Part shown: one piece after another, positions 1 through 8,830 of the stretch | Position numbering within the stretch: the first letter of the stretch is position 1 | Layout: each line of letters starts with the position of its first letter | Assembly (NCBI RefSeq): GCF_035818635.1 | Contig: NZ_JAYLLH010000009.1 | Coordinates: 62,001-126,000 of the forward strand | Direction: 5' to 3' | Source of the DNA: Mesobacterium_A hydrothermale | GTDB lineage: Bacteria > Pseudomonadota > Alphaproteobacteria > Rhodobacterales > Rhodobacteraceae | Length of the DNA: 64,000 nucleotides | Position numbers and translations under genes: made by a program | Notes under the pieces: generated by a model | The model's database searches: none | Told to the model about the DNA's origin: nothing | Seen by the model: only the letters and a program-made list of their open reading frames with translations

Positions 1-1049
1 TCAAAGTCGTCGTCCCAATCGTCCAGCGCTTCTTCCTCTGCCAACAGCCGTGCCTCGTCCTCGGCACGTTTGCGGCGGGCGGCCATCTCTTTTTGCAGTC
101 GGGCTTCCTCTGCCCGTTCGGCGGCCCGCAGTTCCAGAGCGGCGCGGCGGCGCTCGGCTTTGTCCTGCGCAGCCCGCAGGGCTTCATCCTCGGCCTCTTG
201 TGCGCGGCGCGCCTCTTCGTCCTGTGCGCGCTGCGCGGCTTCGGCGCGGACGCGGCGGGCCTCTTCTTCTCGGGCCAGCTGGGCTTCGAATTCGTCGCGT
301 TGGCGCTTCAGCCGCGCCTCTTGTTTGGCGCGTTCTGCGTCTTCGCGGGCCCGTTGTGCCTCTGCCTCTGCCCGTTCGCGTTGCAGTCGTGCGGCCTCCT
401 CGGCCTCGGCCTTTTTGCGCGCGGCTTCGGCGCGGGCGGCTTTGGCAGCGGCCAAGCGTTCGCGTTCGGCGCGCAGCGATTCCTTGCGTTCGTTGGCTTC
501 GCGGCGCAGGGCATCCTGAAGCCCGGTCTGGCGGGCACTGTCTTCTGCGGCGGCGCGCTGGCGCGCGGCCTCTTCGGCGCGCAGCTGTTCGGCGCGACGT
601 TTCTTTTCCGCCAGAAGGCGGGCTTTCTTTTCCTTCAGCGCACGAATGCGATCTGCATCCGCCTCGGCTGCCGGATCCGCTGCGGGCGCAGCAACGGCGC
701 GCTTTTTCGGCGCGACCACAACCTGCTTGCGTCGGCGCGGGGCGGGTTCCGCTGAATGTGTGGCGTCCTGAACCCGTTCGATCAGGTCATCGGGCGCCAG
801 CGGCGCGGGCGCGGGTTCGGGCATCTGATCCGCCGGATCGGGCTTGCGGCGCTTGCGGGGAACAAGCGGCTCCATCGGTCCGTCCAGATCGGCGGCGAAA
901 TCGTCGCCCACGCTGCGCGAGCGGGCGAAGACACGTTTGGCTCTGTCGGGCACAGGAACACTTGCGCCCGGCTCGATGTCATCGAGGGCGCGGTTTCTCG
1001 GCTCTCCATCCGCCGGCTTGCGGCGCTTGAATTTCCGGCGTTCCATCAT
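1..1049 (-). CDS. Partial Ala/Glu/Arg-rich coiled-coil protein, C-terminus off the left edge
   Basis: An open frame of about 349 codons runs from tandem ATGs at 1049/1046 to the window edge without a stop. The first 120 residues are basic and proline-rich (KRRKP, KKR runs). From about residue 130 the sequence becomes a long heptad-like helix made almost only of A, R, E, K and Q, ending in an acidic DDWDDDF segment at the edge. I do not recognise a family. The composition resembles TolA-like spacers or scaffold proteins and suggests one very long coiled coil. It faces the same way as the polysaccharide operon upstream but is separated from it by about 200 bp. Function unknown; that it is coding is supported by the uninterrupted frame and the codon pattern. 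Confidence 0.7.
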   Translation of the reverse strand, partial: MMERRKFKRRKPADGEPRNRALDDIEPGASVPVPDRAKRVFARSRSVGDDFAADLDGPMEPLVPRKRRKPDPADQMPEPAPAPLAPDDLIERVQDATHSAEPAPRRRKQVVVAPKKRAVAAPAADPAAEADADRIRALKEKKARLLAEKKRRAEQLRAEEAARQRAAAEDSARQTGLQDALRREANERKESLRAERERLAAAKAARAEAARKKAEAEEAARLQRERAEAEAQRAREDAERAKQEARLKRQRDEFEAQLAREEEARRVRAEAAQRAQDEEARRAQEAEDEALRAAQDKAERRRAALELRAAERAEEARLQKEMAARRKRAEDEARLLAEEEALDDWDDDF

Positions 1050-1251
1050 CTGCTCTTTACCCCTCGCAGGCTGCGGTCCTTCGAATGCCATCGTCGGTCA
1101 GAAACCTGCCTGTCTTACCAAACCGTCCACGCGTTCCATGCACTGCCCCCGCGAAAACGCGGAAAAGCTCTGTCTCGTTAAACTTAAGAATTCTGTCAAA
1201 AATAAGTCCATTTGACGGGCATTGTTGACGGGAACGTGAGCTTTCCGCATC
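1050..1251. other. Intergenic gap upstream of the coiled-coil gene
   Basis: This 202-bp stretch separates the 700-residue fusion gene from the coiled-coil gene. It contains an AT-rich patch near 1178-1212 with a TTGACA hexamer on the minus strand (about 1199-1194), a possible -35 for the coiled-coil gene, but I see no good -10 at the right distance. There are two direct copies of TTGACGGG on the plus strand around 1212-1232. No ORF here is convincing. Confidence 0.35.
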
Positions 1252-3354
1252 TCAGAACCCGAACAGGTTGGCGTGGGTTATGGCACCTTCGATGAAGGTC
1301 TTTCGATCCGAAACCGGCGTCCAACCCAGAATTTCCTTGGGTTTGTCGTTCACGAACGGCGTGAAATGTGCACGGCTTTTCCAGTCAGCCAAAGACGGGC
1401 GAATGACGCCCTTCTTGCGCAGGGCGTATTTCTTCAACGCGTATTTCACCGCATCGGACAAATAGAACATGGTCAGGTTGCCCGGTACCACCTTGATCCG
1501 CGCGCCCAGCGCTTCGTAGATCGCGTCGAAATAGTCCCGCGCGGACAATTGCACATCGCCAACAAGGTTGAAGCTTTCGCCGACAGCCTTGGGAGTGTCG
1601 ATCATCCGCACCAGCCCGTCGACCACATCGTCGATCAGCACAAAGGGCAGTGCGTTCTTGCCCGGCCCCCAGATTCGTACTGCGCCGGCCCCGTGCCAAC
1701 GCCCGATGCCCCAATGTTGCAGCGGGCCACCATGACCCACCACGATACCGGGACGCGCGATCACCAACGGCAAGCCGCGTTCGCGGTGCAGTTTCATCAA
1801 ACGGCGTTCGCATTCGGCCTTCGACCGCGCATACATGTTGCGGTCTTCCATGTTGTCGGGAAATCCGGTCGCCTCGGTGATCCGACCATTGCGGTCGCTC
1901 ATGTCATAGCTGGCGATCGTGCCGGTATAGATCAGTCGTTTTACACCCGCCTCTTCCGCAGCCATGGCAATGCGCATCGCGACGCCCACGTCGTTCTGCA
2001 ACGCATCAGCCCAGGTCTTGTCCATCGACTTGGCCAGGTTAAAGACCACCTTGATCCCCTGCATCGCCGCGACCAGCCCGTCGCGATCATGCAGCGAAAC
2101 ACCCACGGTTTCCACAGAATCGGGCAGATCGGGGAACGGGCCGGTCTTGCCCCGGCTCAGAACACGCACGTCATAGCCATCGGCCACAAGGCGCCGGGTC
2201 AGCGCCCGCCCGATGAACCCGGTCCCGCCGATGACCATCGCCGTTGGTTTCGGATCGCGGGTTTTCACCACGGGCGGCGCGGCGGTCAATTGTTCCGACG
2301 GGACCAGCGCCAAGGCGTCGTCCAGCGCCTGCATCACCGTTACCGCGGTTTGCCCGGAAAACCGCGCGTCGGCAGCGCCGTTCAGCCCGCCATAAACCGC
2401 GGCATCCATGCCCCGGAAACTCAGCGCATAGGGTTGTTTCGTGTTCAGCGAGGTGAACTGCACCCAGGCATTGCCGATGCCTTCGCGCATGTGCTGCCAG
2501 CCAAGGGCCATCTGCCGTTTCAGCGGGTTCACCACCAGGTCCGAGGTATTCTCGGTGTCGACGATCAATGTATCGGCGGCATAGTCGAACCGCGCCCGTG
2601 CGCTGGACCCGCGCAGCGTCACCGATCGGTCATCGGTGGTTTCCACCAGCGAAATGGTAAAGGTGATATCGACCCCTCCGGCAGACGCAAGGATGCGCCA
2701 ACCCTGAAACCGGGTGTCGTCGCCCGGCAGGTTGATGGGCTTCGACAGCTCCACTTTGTGAATCTCGGGCGGACCAAACAGATCCACGGCAAACCCCATC
2801 AGGTGCGGACCAAGTTCCAGCAGCAGGTTCTTGGGCTCGCGCAGCAACCACAGGCCAAACGGCCCCGAGCGCAGCGGTGCCAACGGGAAACACCAGTTGA
2901 TCTCGGCCCCTGACACGCGGCCAAAGTCACCGCGCGCCATCGCCTCTTTCATCCGCACATAGGACGGCATCCCAAGGAAATTATGCCCGGCTTGGAACCG
3001 TTTGCCCGACGCCTCTGCGGCCGCCTGGATCGCGCGGGTGTCCTCGGCACTTTCGGCCACGGGTTTTTCCACCAGCACATGCAGCCCGCCTTCAAGGCAC
3101 TGGATCGCAAGCGACTTATGCAGATGCGGCGGCGTAAGGATGTGCACCGCATCACACGCGCCTGAGGCAATCAAGTCCTCGACCGAGGTGAACGCCTTGG
3201 CCCCGATCCCATCAGCCAGCCCCTTGGCCGCCCCTTCGGACACGTCACAGACCGCCGTCACCGAAACGCCCGGTGTGGCGCGCAGCGCATCCGCGTGCCA
3301 GGCGGCGATATAGCCCGCCCCGATCAGACCGATCCGGGTCTCAGATTGCGACAT
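1252..3354 (-). CDS. Fusion of Gfo/Idh/MocA oxidoreductase and NAD-dependent epimerase/dehydratase
   Basis: This 700-residue protein joins two NAD(P)-binding enzymes. The N-terminal half has the Gfo/Idh/MocA fold: a Rossmann motif GAGYIA at residues 12-17 and a VEKPVAES motif near residue 95. The second half restarts a Rossmann fold with GGTGFIG at 376-382 and carries the extended-SDR active pair Y508-x3-K512. The likely role is oxidoreduction plus epimerisation or dehydration of a nucleotide sugar in surface polysaccharide synthesis; the exact sugar cannot be read from sequence. Start ATG 3354 follows a GAGGT that overlaps the upstream stop codon, so translation is probably coupled. It is the last gene of the five-gene operon starting at 7668, which also holds free-standing versions of both halves. 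Confidence 0.85.
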   Translation of the reverse strand: MSQSETRIGLIGAGYIAAWHADALRATPGVSVTAVCDVSEGAAKGLADGIGAKAFTSVEDLIASGACDAVHILTPPHLHKSLAIQCLEGGLHVLVEKPVAESAEDTRAIQAAAEASGKRFQAGHNFLGMPSYVRMKEAMARGDFGRVSGAEINWCFPLAPLRSGPFGLWLLREPKNLLLELGPHLMGFAVDLFGPPEIHKVELSKPINLPGDDTRFQGWRILASAGGVDITFTISLVETTDDRSVTLRGSSARARFDYAADTLIVDTENTSDLVVNPLKRQMALGWQHMREGIGNAWVQFTSLNTKQPYALSFRGMDAAVYGGLNGAADARFSGQTAVTVMQALDDALALVPSEQLTAAPPVVKTRDPKPTAMVIGGTGFIGRALTRRLVADGYDVRVLSRGKTGPFPDLPDSVETVGVSLHDRDGLVAAMQGIKVVFNLAKSMDKTWADALQNDVGVAMRIAMAAEEAGVKRLIYTGTIASYDMSDRNGRITEATGFPDNMEDRNMYARSKAECERRLMKLHRERGLPLVIARPGIVVGHGGPLQHWGIGRWHGAGAVRIWGPGKNALPFVLIDDVVDGLVRMIDTPKAVGESFNLVGDVQLSARDYFDAIYEALGARIKVVPGNLTMFYLSDAVKYALKKYALRKKGVIRPSLADWKSRAHFTPFVNDKPKEILGWTPVSDRKTFIEGAITHANLFGF

Positions 3355-3363
3355 GGAGGTACC

Positions 3364-4338
3364 TCATTTGTATTCGATGATGCGCATCTGCGCGTTGCGG
3401 AAGCGCCGCCAGTAGAACCGCAGCATTCCGATCAGGTTCGGGAATTTCGACAGGGTCAGCAAAAGCGCATGGCTGCGCGCCTCGGATTTGGGCAGACCAG
3501 AGCGATTCAGGCCGCGCGCCGTGCGCATCCATGAAAAGACATAGACCGCGACAAACGGCAAGATCGCCCAGGGCCCAAGCCAAAACATCAGAAACATCGC
3601 AAGCGCCGGCAGACCAGCGGCCCAGGCCCAGGCCCGCCGGCGTTCACGCTGAAAATAGTCGGGGTGCAGCGCGCCGACCTGCGCAAAACCGTGGCCCGTG
3701 CGCACCGCCCGTTGCCACCACTGGCCAAAACCGAACATGGCGGCGTCGTGGCGTGTCATTTCCACCGGAATGCGTTCCAGTTGCCAGCCAGCCTTGCGCA
3801 GGCGGGTGCAGAATTCGTCGTCTTCAGCGGCGATCACCGTCGGGTCGAAACCACCAACCTGCCGAAAGGCTTCGGCCCGCACCATCATATCGCCGCCGCA
3901 AGCGTCGATTATCCCGGCCGGACGTCGCCATTCCCAATCGCACAGTTGATTATAGACGCTGGCATCGCGGTGGATTTCCGACCGCCAGCCAGTGACCATG
4001 CCCAATTCGTCATTTGTTTCCAGGTGTGCGCGGGCCTGATCGAGGTAGCCGGGGACAATTGTACAATCTCCGTCCACGAATTGTACGAATTCCGGCGCGG
4101 GGCCGTTGGCCTCCAATGCCGCAAACCCGGCATTGCGGGCACGGGCGGCAGTGAAGGGTACGGACATGTCCAGGTTCACGACTTCTGCGCCCGCGCGCAG
4201 AGCTTCGGACACCGACGCATCGGTTGATCCACTGTCGACGTAGACGATGCGACGCGCCTGCCCCTGCGCAGAGGCCAGGCCCGCAACCAGGCGTGCGCCT
4301 TCGTTGCGCCCGATCAGAACAAGATCAACCGCCGCCAT
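3364..4338 (-). CDS. Family 2 glycosyltransferase
   Basis: The 324-residue protein has a GT-A nucleotide-sugar-binding fold at its N-terminus (VDLVLIGRNE, VDSGSTD, then VDGDCTI as the metal-binding DxD-type motif). A hydrophobic segment in the C-terminal third (LPALAMFLMFWLGPWAILPF) probably anchors it to the inner membrane. I chose ATG 4338, not the TTG at 4410, because 4338 sits in a TGATG overlap with the upstream glycosyltransferase, has GGAGG just upstream, and begins exactly at the conserved strand. It presumably adds one sugar to a lipid-linked polysaccharide repeat; donor and acceptor are unknown. Confidence 0.88.
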   Translation of the reverse strand: MAAVDLVLIGRNEGARLVAGLASAQGQARRIVYVDSGSTDASVSEALRAGAEVVNLDMSVPFTAARARNAGFAALEANGPAPEFVQFVDGDCTIVPGYLDQARAHLETNDELGMVTGWRSEIHRDASVYNQLCDWEWRRPAGIIDACGGDMMVRAEAFRQVGGFDPTVIAAEDDEFCTRLRKAGWQLERIPVEMTRHDAAMFGFGQWWQRAVRTGHGFAQVGALHPDYFQRERRRAWAWAAGLPALAMFLMFWLGPWAILPFVAVYVFSWMRTARGLNRSGLPKSEARSHALLLTLSKFPNLIGMLRFYWRRFRNAQMRIIEYK

Positions 4339-5594
4339 CAATCCCCCTCCGGTCGTTTGCCAGGGACTGCGCAAAGGCCCGCGTAGGCCATGAACAGATG
4401 CGACAGCCATGCCGCCTCTGACTGGATGTTGAAGGCGTCCATCACCCGTTCACGGCCCGCGGCCCCCATGGATTTCCGCAAGTCGGGATCGGCCAGAGCA
4501 GTCTCTATTGAGGCAGAAAGTGCCCCTGCATCCCCCGGCGGGACCAACAGGCCCGATGCGCCGTGATCGACCAGTTCAGGCACCCCGGCGATGCGGGTGG
4601 TGATGACGGGCACCTGTGCCGCCATCGCCTCCATCAAGACGACGGGAACACCTTCGGCAAAGCTGGGCAGAACGAAGACATCGGACGTGCCAAGCGCATC
4701 GGCCACCTCGGCTTGCGATTTGTAACCGACGAAGCGAACCATATCTGAAAGCCCAAGTTCGCGCGACTTCGTCTCTAACACTGGCCTTTCGGGACCATCA
4801 CCGATCAGGGTCAGGCGGATGTCGGGGTGCCCCGTCTTCAGCCGTGTGAGCGCGTCAAGCAGAACCGGAACGCCTTTTACCCCGGCCAGACGCCCGACGA
4901 ACAACAGCTCTTTGCCATCGTGCGCCGGGGGTATCGCGTATCGCGCCGGATCTATCCCGCAATGCACGATATGGAACCTGTCCCAGTCTGCCGGATCGGC
5001 AAAGCACATCAGCTGCGACCGGCAGAAATCGCTGATACACGCAACAAAGGTCGCGCGCCGCGCTTTTTCGTCGATCCGCCAGTGGTGCGGTTCGAAAAAG
5101 ATATCCGGCCCGTGAATCGTGAAGCTGTAGGGAATGCCCGACAGCGCATTGGCCAGCATCGCGACGGTACAGGATGCCTTGGCGATGTGGTTGTGCAGGT
5201 GGTCGATGCCCTGATCGCGCAGATGCGCCGCCAGCACCCCCGCCTCAAGGAAGTAAATCAGGTTATAGACCCGTCCACGCACACCCTTTGGCGCGGTATC
5301 CCAGGCCAATTTCAGCGCCTTCAGGTACCGCCCCGGCCGCGCCATCCAGCGCAGATGCGACGCGATCAGGCGCAGCGGGTTCCTGGCCGCGTTCAGCACC
5401 ATGAAGGTGCGCGCGTGTTCGTCGCGCTGTTCGGGGCCGACAAGGTGTTCCGGACCGGTGCGGCGGATCGAACATGTCAGCACGTCATGACCACAAGCGC
5501 GCAGGGCCGCGACCTCTCGTTGAATGAACGTGTCGGACGCGCGGGGATATTCACCGGTCAGATAGGCAAGCTTTGGCAGATCAGAGTGGGTCAC
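4338..5594 (-). CDS. Family 4 glycosyltransferase (colanic-acid WcaL-like)
   Basis: This 418-residue GT-B enzyme opens with LAYLTGEYPRASDTFIQREV, a start typical of WcaL/AmsK-type transferases. The C-terminal donor domain shows FVGRLAGVKGV, then the E-x7-E region PSFAEGVPVVLMEAM and the IAGVPELV loop. The frame extends upstream to 5945, but the real start is the GTG at 5594: it lies in a GTGA overlap with the upstream epimerase, has AAGGGGG upstream, and places the conserved N-terminus correctly. It sits between the epimerase and the GT2 enzyme in a coupled operon, so it most likely elongates the same polysaccharide. Confidence 0.88.
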   Translation of the reverse strand: MTHSDLPKLAYLTGEYPRASDTFIQREVAALRACGHDVLTCSIRRTGPEHLVGPEQRDEHARTFMVLNAARNPLRLIASHLRWMARPGRYLKALKLAWDTAPKGVRGRVYNLIYFLEAGVLAAHLRDQGIDHLHNHIAKASCTVAMLANALSGIPYSFTIHGPDIFFEPHHWRIDEKARRATFVACISDFCRSQLMCFADPADWDRFHIVHCGIDPARYAIPPAHDGKELLFVGRLAGVKGVPVLLDALTRLKTGHPDIRLTLIGDGPERPVLETKSRELGLSDMVRFVGYKSQAEVADALGTSDVFVLPSFAEGVPVVLMEAMAAQVPVITTRIAGVPELVDHGASGLLVPPGDAGALSASIETALADPDLRKSMGAAGRERVMDAFNIQSEAAWLSHLFMAYAGLCAVPGKRPEGD

Positions 5595-6556
5595 TTGCGC
5601 CCCCTTTGCAACGAGCGCGCCAGCAATTGCTGAAACGGCGCGGTGGCGGGCACGTGCAGCGTGCGCGCGACATGTCGGGGATAGCGCAGCGGCATCATCC
5701 GCGCCTTGAGGATGCGGGGCGTCAGAAGCCCCGGCAGCCATTTCCGGAAAGGCGTCAGCACATAGCCCGCGATCAGCAAGATCCACCACGGAAACGGGAT
5801 CACCAGGCGCGGCCAGCCTGACTTGCGCAGGGCACGGATGAAATCGCGGCGATCGGGCAGGTTGCTGTCGAGAACATTCAAGTCGCCTTCCCAGTCGGAA
5901 TCTGCAGCCGCGACCAGCGCGGTTGCGCAGGTGGAAATATGGCACAATGGCAATTCACCGCCGGCCGCAAACCGAAACAGCACCGGCCCAAACCCGGCCC
6001 CGACATGTGCGTTCCAGACCTGACCCGGACCATAGACAGCGCCCGGCCGCAACACCGCAAGCGACAGGCCGCGACGGTCCGCAGCGTCGTAGCACAGGTC
6101 CTCTTGCAGCAGCTTGGCCCGTGTATAGGGATCGCGCGCGCGGCGCGGATTTTCCAGCGGGGTGTCTTCGGTCACGTCCTGACCCGGCCACAGCCGCGAC
6201 GTGTCATAGACCGCCATCGAACTGACCAGCACCAGCCGTTTGACACCGGCGTGCCCCATAGAGCTGAGGACGGTTTCGGTGCCGCGCAGGGAATCGCGTT
6301 CCTGCGCCTCGGGGTCGTCCCCGACATGGGCGGCCGCGTGAATCACCGCGTCGACCTGCATTGCGCTGGTCAGGATGTCGACCGCTGTCGATGCAGCAAG
6401 GTCAAGCTTCAGGACTTCGACCTCTCGCGGGAAGTTCGGCACGCGCGATCGCACAACCGCAATCACCTCGTAGCCTTCGGCAACAGCCTTCTGCACCACT
6501 TGGCGCCCGATAAAGCCCGAGGCGCCCGTGACCATGATCCGCCTTACACCGCCCAT
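5591..6556 (-). CDS. NAD-dependent epimerase/dehydratase (extended SDR)
   Basis: The 321-residue protein has the extended-SDR nucleotide motif TGASGFIG near the N-terminus and a YTRAK active-site pair (Y-x3-K), with SSMAVYD carrying the catalytic Ser. It probably converts a nucleotide sugar for the polysaccharide cluster. A hydrophobic stretch near residue 250 (PFPWWILLIAGYVL) is unusual and may make the C-terminus membrane-associated. ATG 6556 is preferred over TTG 6580 because of the GGAG 8 nt upstream; either way it overlaps the end of the upstream oxidoreductase, and its own end overlaps the next gene by 4 nt. Confidence 0.85.
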   Translation of the reverse strand: MGGVRRIMVTGASGFIGRQVVQKAVAEGYEVIAVVRSRVPNFPREVEVLKLDLAASTAVDILTSAMQVDAVIHAAAHVGDDPEAQERDSLRGTETVLSSMGHAGVKRLVLVSSMAVYDTSRLWPGQDVTEDTPLENPRRARDPYTRAKLLQEDLCYDAADRRGLSLAVLRPGAVYGPGQVWNAHVGAGFGPVLFRFAAGGELPLCHISTCATALVAAADSDWEGDLNVLDSNLPDRRDFIRALRKSGWPRLVIPFPWWILLIAGYVLTPFRKWLPGLLTPRILKARMMPLRYPRHVARTLHVPATAPFQQLLARSLQRGRK

Positions 6557-7668
6557 GGCATCGGCTCCATCGGGGGACAACCGGTGGTCATGGACTGCGC
6601 GCCGGTGGTTTCCCCCGCATTCTGGATCGCAAGGGTGACTTCGGTCATGTGCAGGGCAAAATCGGCGCTCATCCGGGTTGGACGGTTTTGTCGGATCGCA
6701 TCAAGCATTTCCGCCGGACCAAGAAGAAAGTTCATGGCGGCAGCACCCCAGCGTTTCACCTTGGGATGCGTGGGCTTCGACAGGCGAATCCGTTTTTTCA
6801 GCGGGCTTTCCATCAGACGCCGCCGGATCGTCATGCGCCTGGCAAATGTGACCTTGGCAGCATTGTCCCACGCCGCGTTGCAGCCCAGGACCCCCTTGTC
6901 ACCGACGATCCGGATCGAATGGTCGTGCGGGGCGACGATCGAACAGGTCAACCGCACCATCGGGCCGTTTTCGAAAAACAGGGTCGCCACCGATACATCT
7001 GGTGCCATGGGCCCGTGCCCCACTTTGTCCGGGATGACCTCGGCACTGGCCGCGACAACGGTGCGCACCGATCCAAACCAGGAAATCAGCCAGCCAAGGT
7101 AATAGCCCGCGTGCTCGAGCGTACAGCCCACGTTGAATTCATCGACGAAGGGCCAGGGCGCGCCGCTTTCGGTCAGCCATTTTCGATAATCCGCCTGGGG
7201 CACAAAACCGTCATCCAGCTCGGCATAAATCACGCGGGGGGTGCCCGCGATGCCCTTGCGCAATGCAGTCCCGATGGTCTGCGCCGCCTCGCCCAGAACC
7301 GAACAGGGCGCAGACGCGAGCATCACCCCCTTGTCCTGTGCCAGCGCGTGCAGCGCGCGCGCATGCTCCATCGTCATCGCCAGCGGTTTTTCGGAATACA
7401 CATGACGCCCGGCCACCAGGCAGGCGTGATTGATATCGTAATGCGCAGCCGGATTGGTCAGGTTCAGCACGACACCGTCGGCGGGCGTTGCTGCCAGCAG
7501 CTCGTCCAAAGATCCCGCGGCGGGCAGATTCCAGTGATCGCAAAAGGTTTTCAGCCGCGCGGCGTCGTGGTCCCAGGCCGCCCCTACGCGCAGATCGGGA
7601 AAGGTTTCCAGCGACCGCATATAGAGGTCGGCAACAAACCCGCATCCGATCAGGGTAATCACGCCCAT
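6544..7668 (-). CDS. Gfo/Idh/MocA family oxidoreductase
   Basis: The 374-residue protein has an N-terminal Rossmann fold (LIGCGFVADLYMRSL) and the family hallmark YSEKPLAM near residue 95, where the Lys-Pro pair contacts NAD(P) and substrate. The C-terminal alpha/beta domain fits the family length of about 340-400. Such enzymes oxidise or reduce sugar hydroxyls, often on UDP-sugars. It is the first gene of the minus-strand polysaccharide operon; ATG 7668 has AGGGG 8 nt upstream. It resembles the N-terminal half of the 700-residue fusion protein encoded at the end of the same operon. Confidence 0.87.
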   Translation of the reverse strand: MGVITLIGCGFVADLYMRSLETFPDLRVGAAWDHDAARLKTFCDHWNLPAAGSLDELLAATPADGVVLNLTNPAAHYDINHACLVAGRHVYSEKPLAMTMEHARALHALAQDKGVMLASAPCSVLGEAAQTIGTALRKGIAGTPRVIYAELDDGFVPQADYRKWLTESGAPWPFVDEFNVGCTLEHAGYYLGWLISWFGSVRTVVAASAEVIPDKVGHGPMAPDVSVATLFFENGPMVRLTCSIVAPHDHSIRIVGDKGVLGCNAAWDNAAKVTFARRMTIRRRLMESPLKKRIRLSKPTHPKVKRWGAAAMNFLLGPAEMLDAIRQNRPTRMSADFALHMTEVTLAIQNAGETTGAQSMTTGCPPMEPMPWAV

Positions 7669-7966
7669 GGCAGACCCCTTGCAACGCTAAACGCTGCGCA
7701 TCGGCCGGCACGGATGCCAGCTTTTTGGAAACTTGCCATTTCGCCTCTACTCGTGATTCTACACACCCTCGATGTGGTATTTTCAACAGGAAATCTTGAC
7801 GACAATTCGGCGAATGTTCGCAAATTCCGTCGCCTTTTGCGAGAAACCCGGAATTGTCCCGCGGTTTGCCTCAATATAGCCCACAACACAGCGCACCTCT
7901 CGGGTAAAAAGGGGACCGCTAGCGGTGCCCGTGTTGTGTTGCAGGGCCAGGGCTCAGGGGTTTGCC
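7669..7966. promoter_or_regulatory. Divergent intergenic region with palindromes
   Basis: This 298-bp region separates two divergent polysaccharide transcripts and must hold both promoters. It has a perfect 12-bp palindrome ACCGCTAGCGGT at 7915-7926, nested inside an inverted repeat CACAACAC (7882-7889) / GTGTTGTG (7931-7938). An AATATAG at about 7873-7879 may be a -10 for the WecB-type gene. The nested symmetry could be an operator or an mRNA leader hairpin; I cannot tell which. Confidence 0.4.
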
Positions 7967-8725
7967 ATGTTCTTTCAGTTTCGCCAGCTTCGCGTTGCGG
8001 TCAATGTGCCCAGTTGGGAGGCGCTACGCCACGAGGTGACGCAGAGGTTTCGGAATGGACAGGGCTTTGCGCTGGCGACGATCAACCTTGATCACCTTGT
8101 AAAGCTGCGCGGATCGGAAACCTTTCGCCGCGCCTATGCAGCACAAGATTTTGTGACCGCCGATGGCAACCCGATCGTCTGGATGTCGCGTCTGGCGGGC
8201 GACCCGGTTGATCTGATCCCCGGCTCTGACGCGATCCTGCCGGTGGTGCGGATCGCCGCGCAGGAAGGCGTGACAGTGTCTTTGGTCGGCAGTCGGGACG
8301 ACGCCCTGAAAGCTGCCGCGGCCTATCTGGAGCGTGAAGTGCCGGGGGCGAAGGTCGTTCTGCAAATCGCGCCGCCGATGGGATTCGACCCCGACGGCGC
8401 GGCGGCGCAGGATATCCTGCGCCGGATCGGTGACAGCGGTGCCCGGCTTTGCCTTGTGGCACTGGGTGCCCCGAAACAGGAATTGTTCGCCGCCGCCGGA
8501 CGGCAGACCTGCCCGCAGGTCGGATTCTTGTCGATTGGTGCCGGGCTGGATTTCTTTGCCGGCACTCAGCAACGCGCGCCGGAATGGGTGCGCAGACTGG
8601 CGCTGGAATGGCTGTGGCGCGCGCTTTCCAGCCCGATGCGGCTGGGTCCGCGCTATGTCAAGTGCCTGGCGATCCTGCCCGGCCATATGCTGCGGGCATT
8701 GGGGCAGCGGCTGACGCGCGCCTGA
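7967..8725 (+). CDS. WecB/TagA/CpsF family glycosyltransferase
   Basis: This 252-residue protein has the GT26 pattern: a segment FALATINLDHLV followed by DFVTADGNPIVW (catalytic Asp region), then LVGSRDDALKAA and LCLVALGAPKQELF. GT26 enzymes transfer N-acetylmannosamine(uronic acid) or related sugars to lipid-linked acceptors in polymer synthesis. I chose ATG 7967 over GTG 7925: it has AGGGG upstream and starts at the family's usual N-terminus. It is the only plus-strand biosynthetic gene at this end of the cluster and is separated by about 100 bp from the DUF4173 gene that follows. Confidence 0.88.
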   Translation: MFFQFRQLRVAVNVPSWEALRHEVTQRFRNGQGFALATINLDHLVKLRGSETFRRAYAAQDFVTADGNPIVWMSRLAGDPVDLIPGSDAILPVVRIAAQEGVTVSLVGSRDDALKAAAAYLEREVPGAKVVLQIAPPMGFDPDGAAAQDILRRIGDSGARLCLVALGAPKQELFAAAGRQTCPQVGFLSIGAGLDFFAGTQQRAPEWVRRLALEWLWRALSSPMRLGPRYVKCLAILPGHMLRALGQRLTRA

Positions 8726-8830
8726 TTTTCAACAAAAATCTGGGTTCTGCAGAAAATCTGCACATCTTGTGCGCCCAGTCTGCGCGCGCAGGCCTGCACC
8801 CTGTTTCCAGGATTTTTCAAGGAGACAGCG

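Noticed and set aside
1273..2913. 546-codon open frame on the plus strand opposite the fusion gene
   Set aside because: It mirrors the minus-strand gene in high-GC DNA, has H/R/Q-rich composition with no domain, and lacks a ribosome-binding site. The same holds for 13578-15494, 26314-27966, 31767-33224 and 6649-8091.
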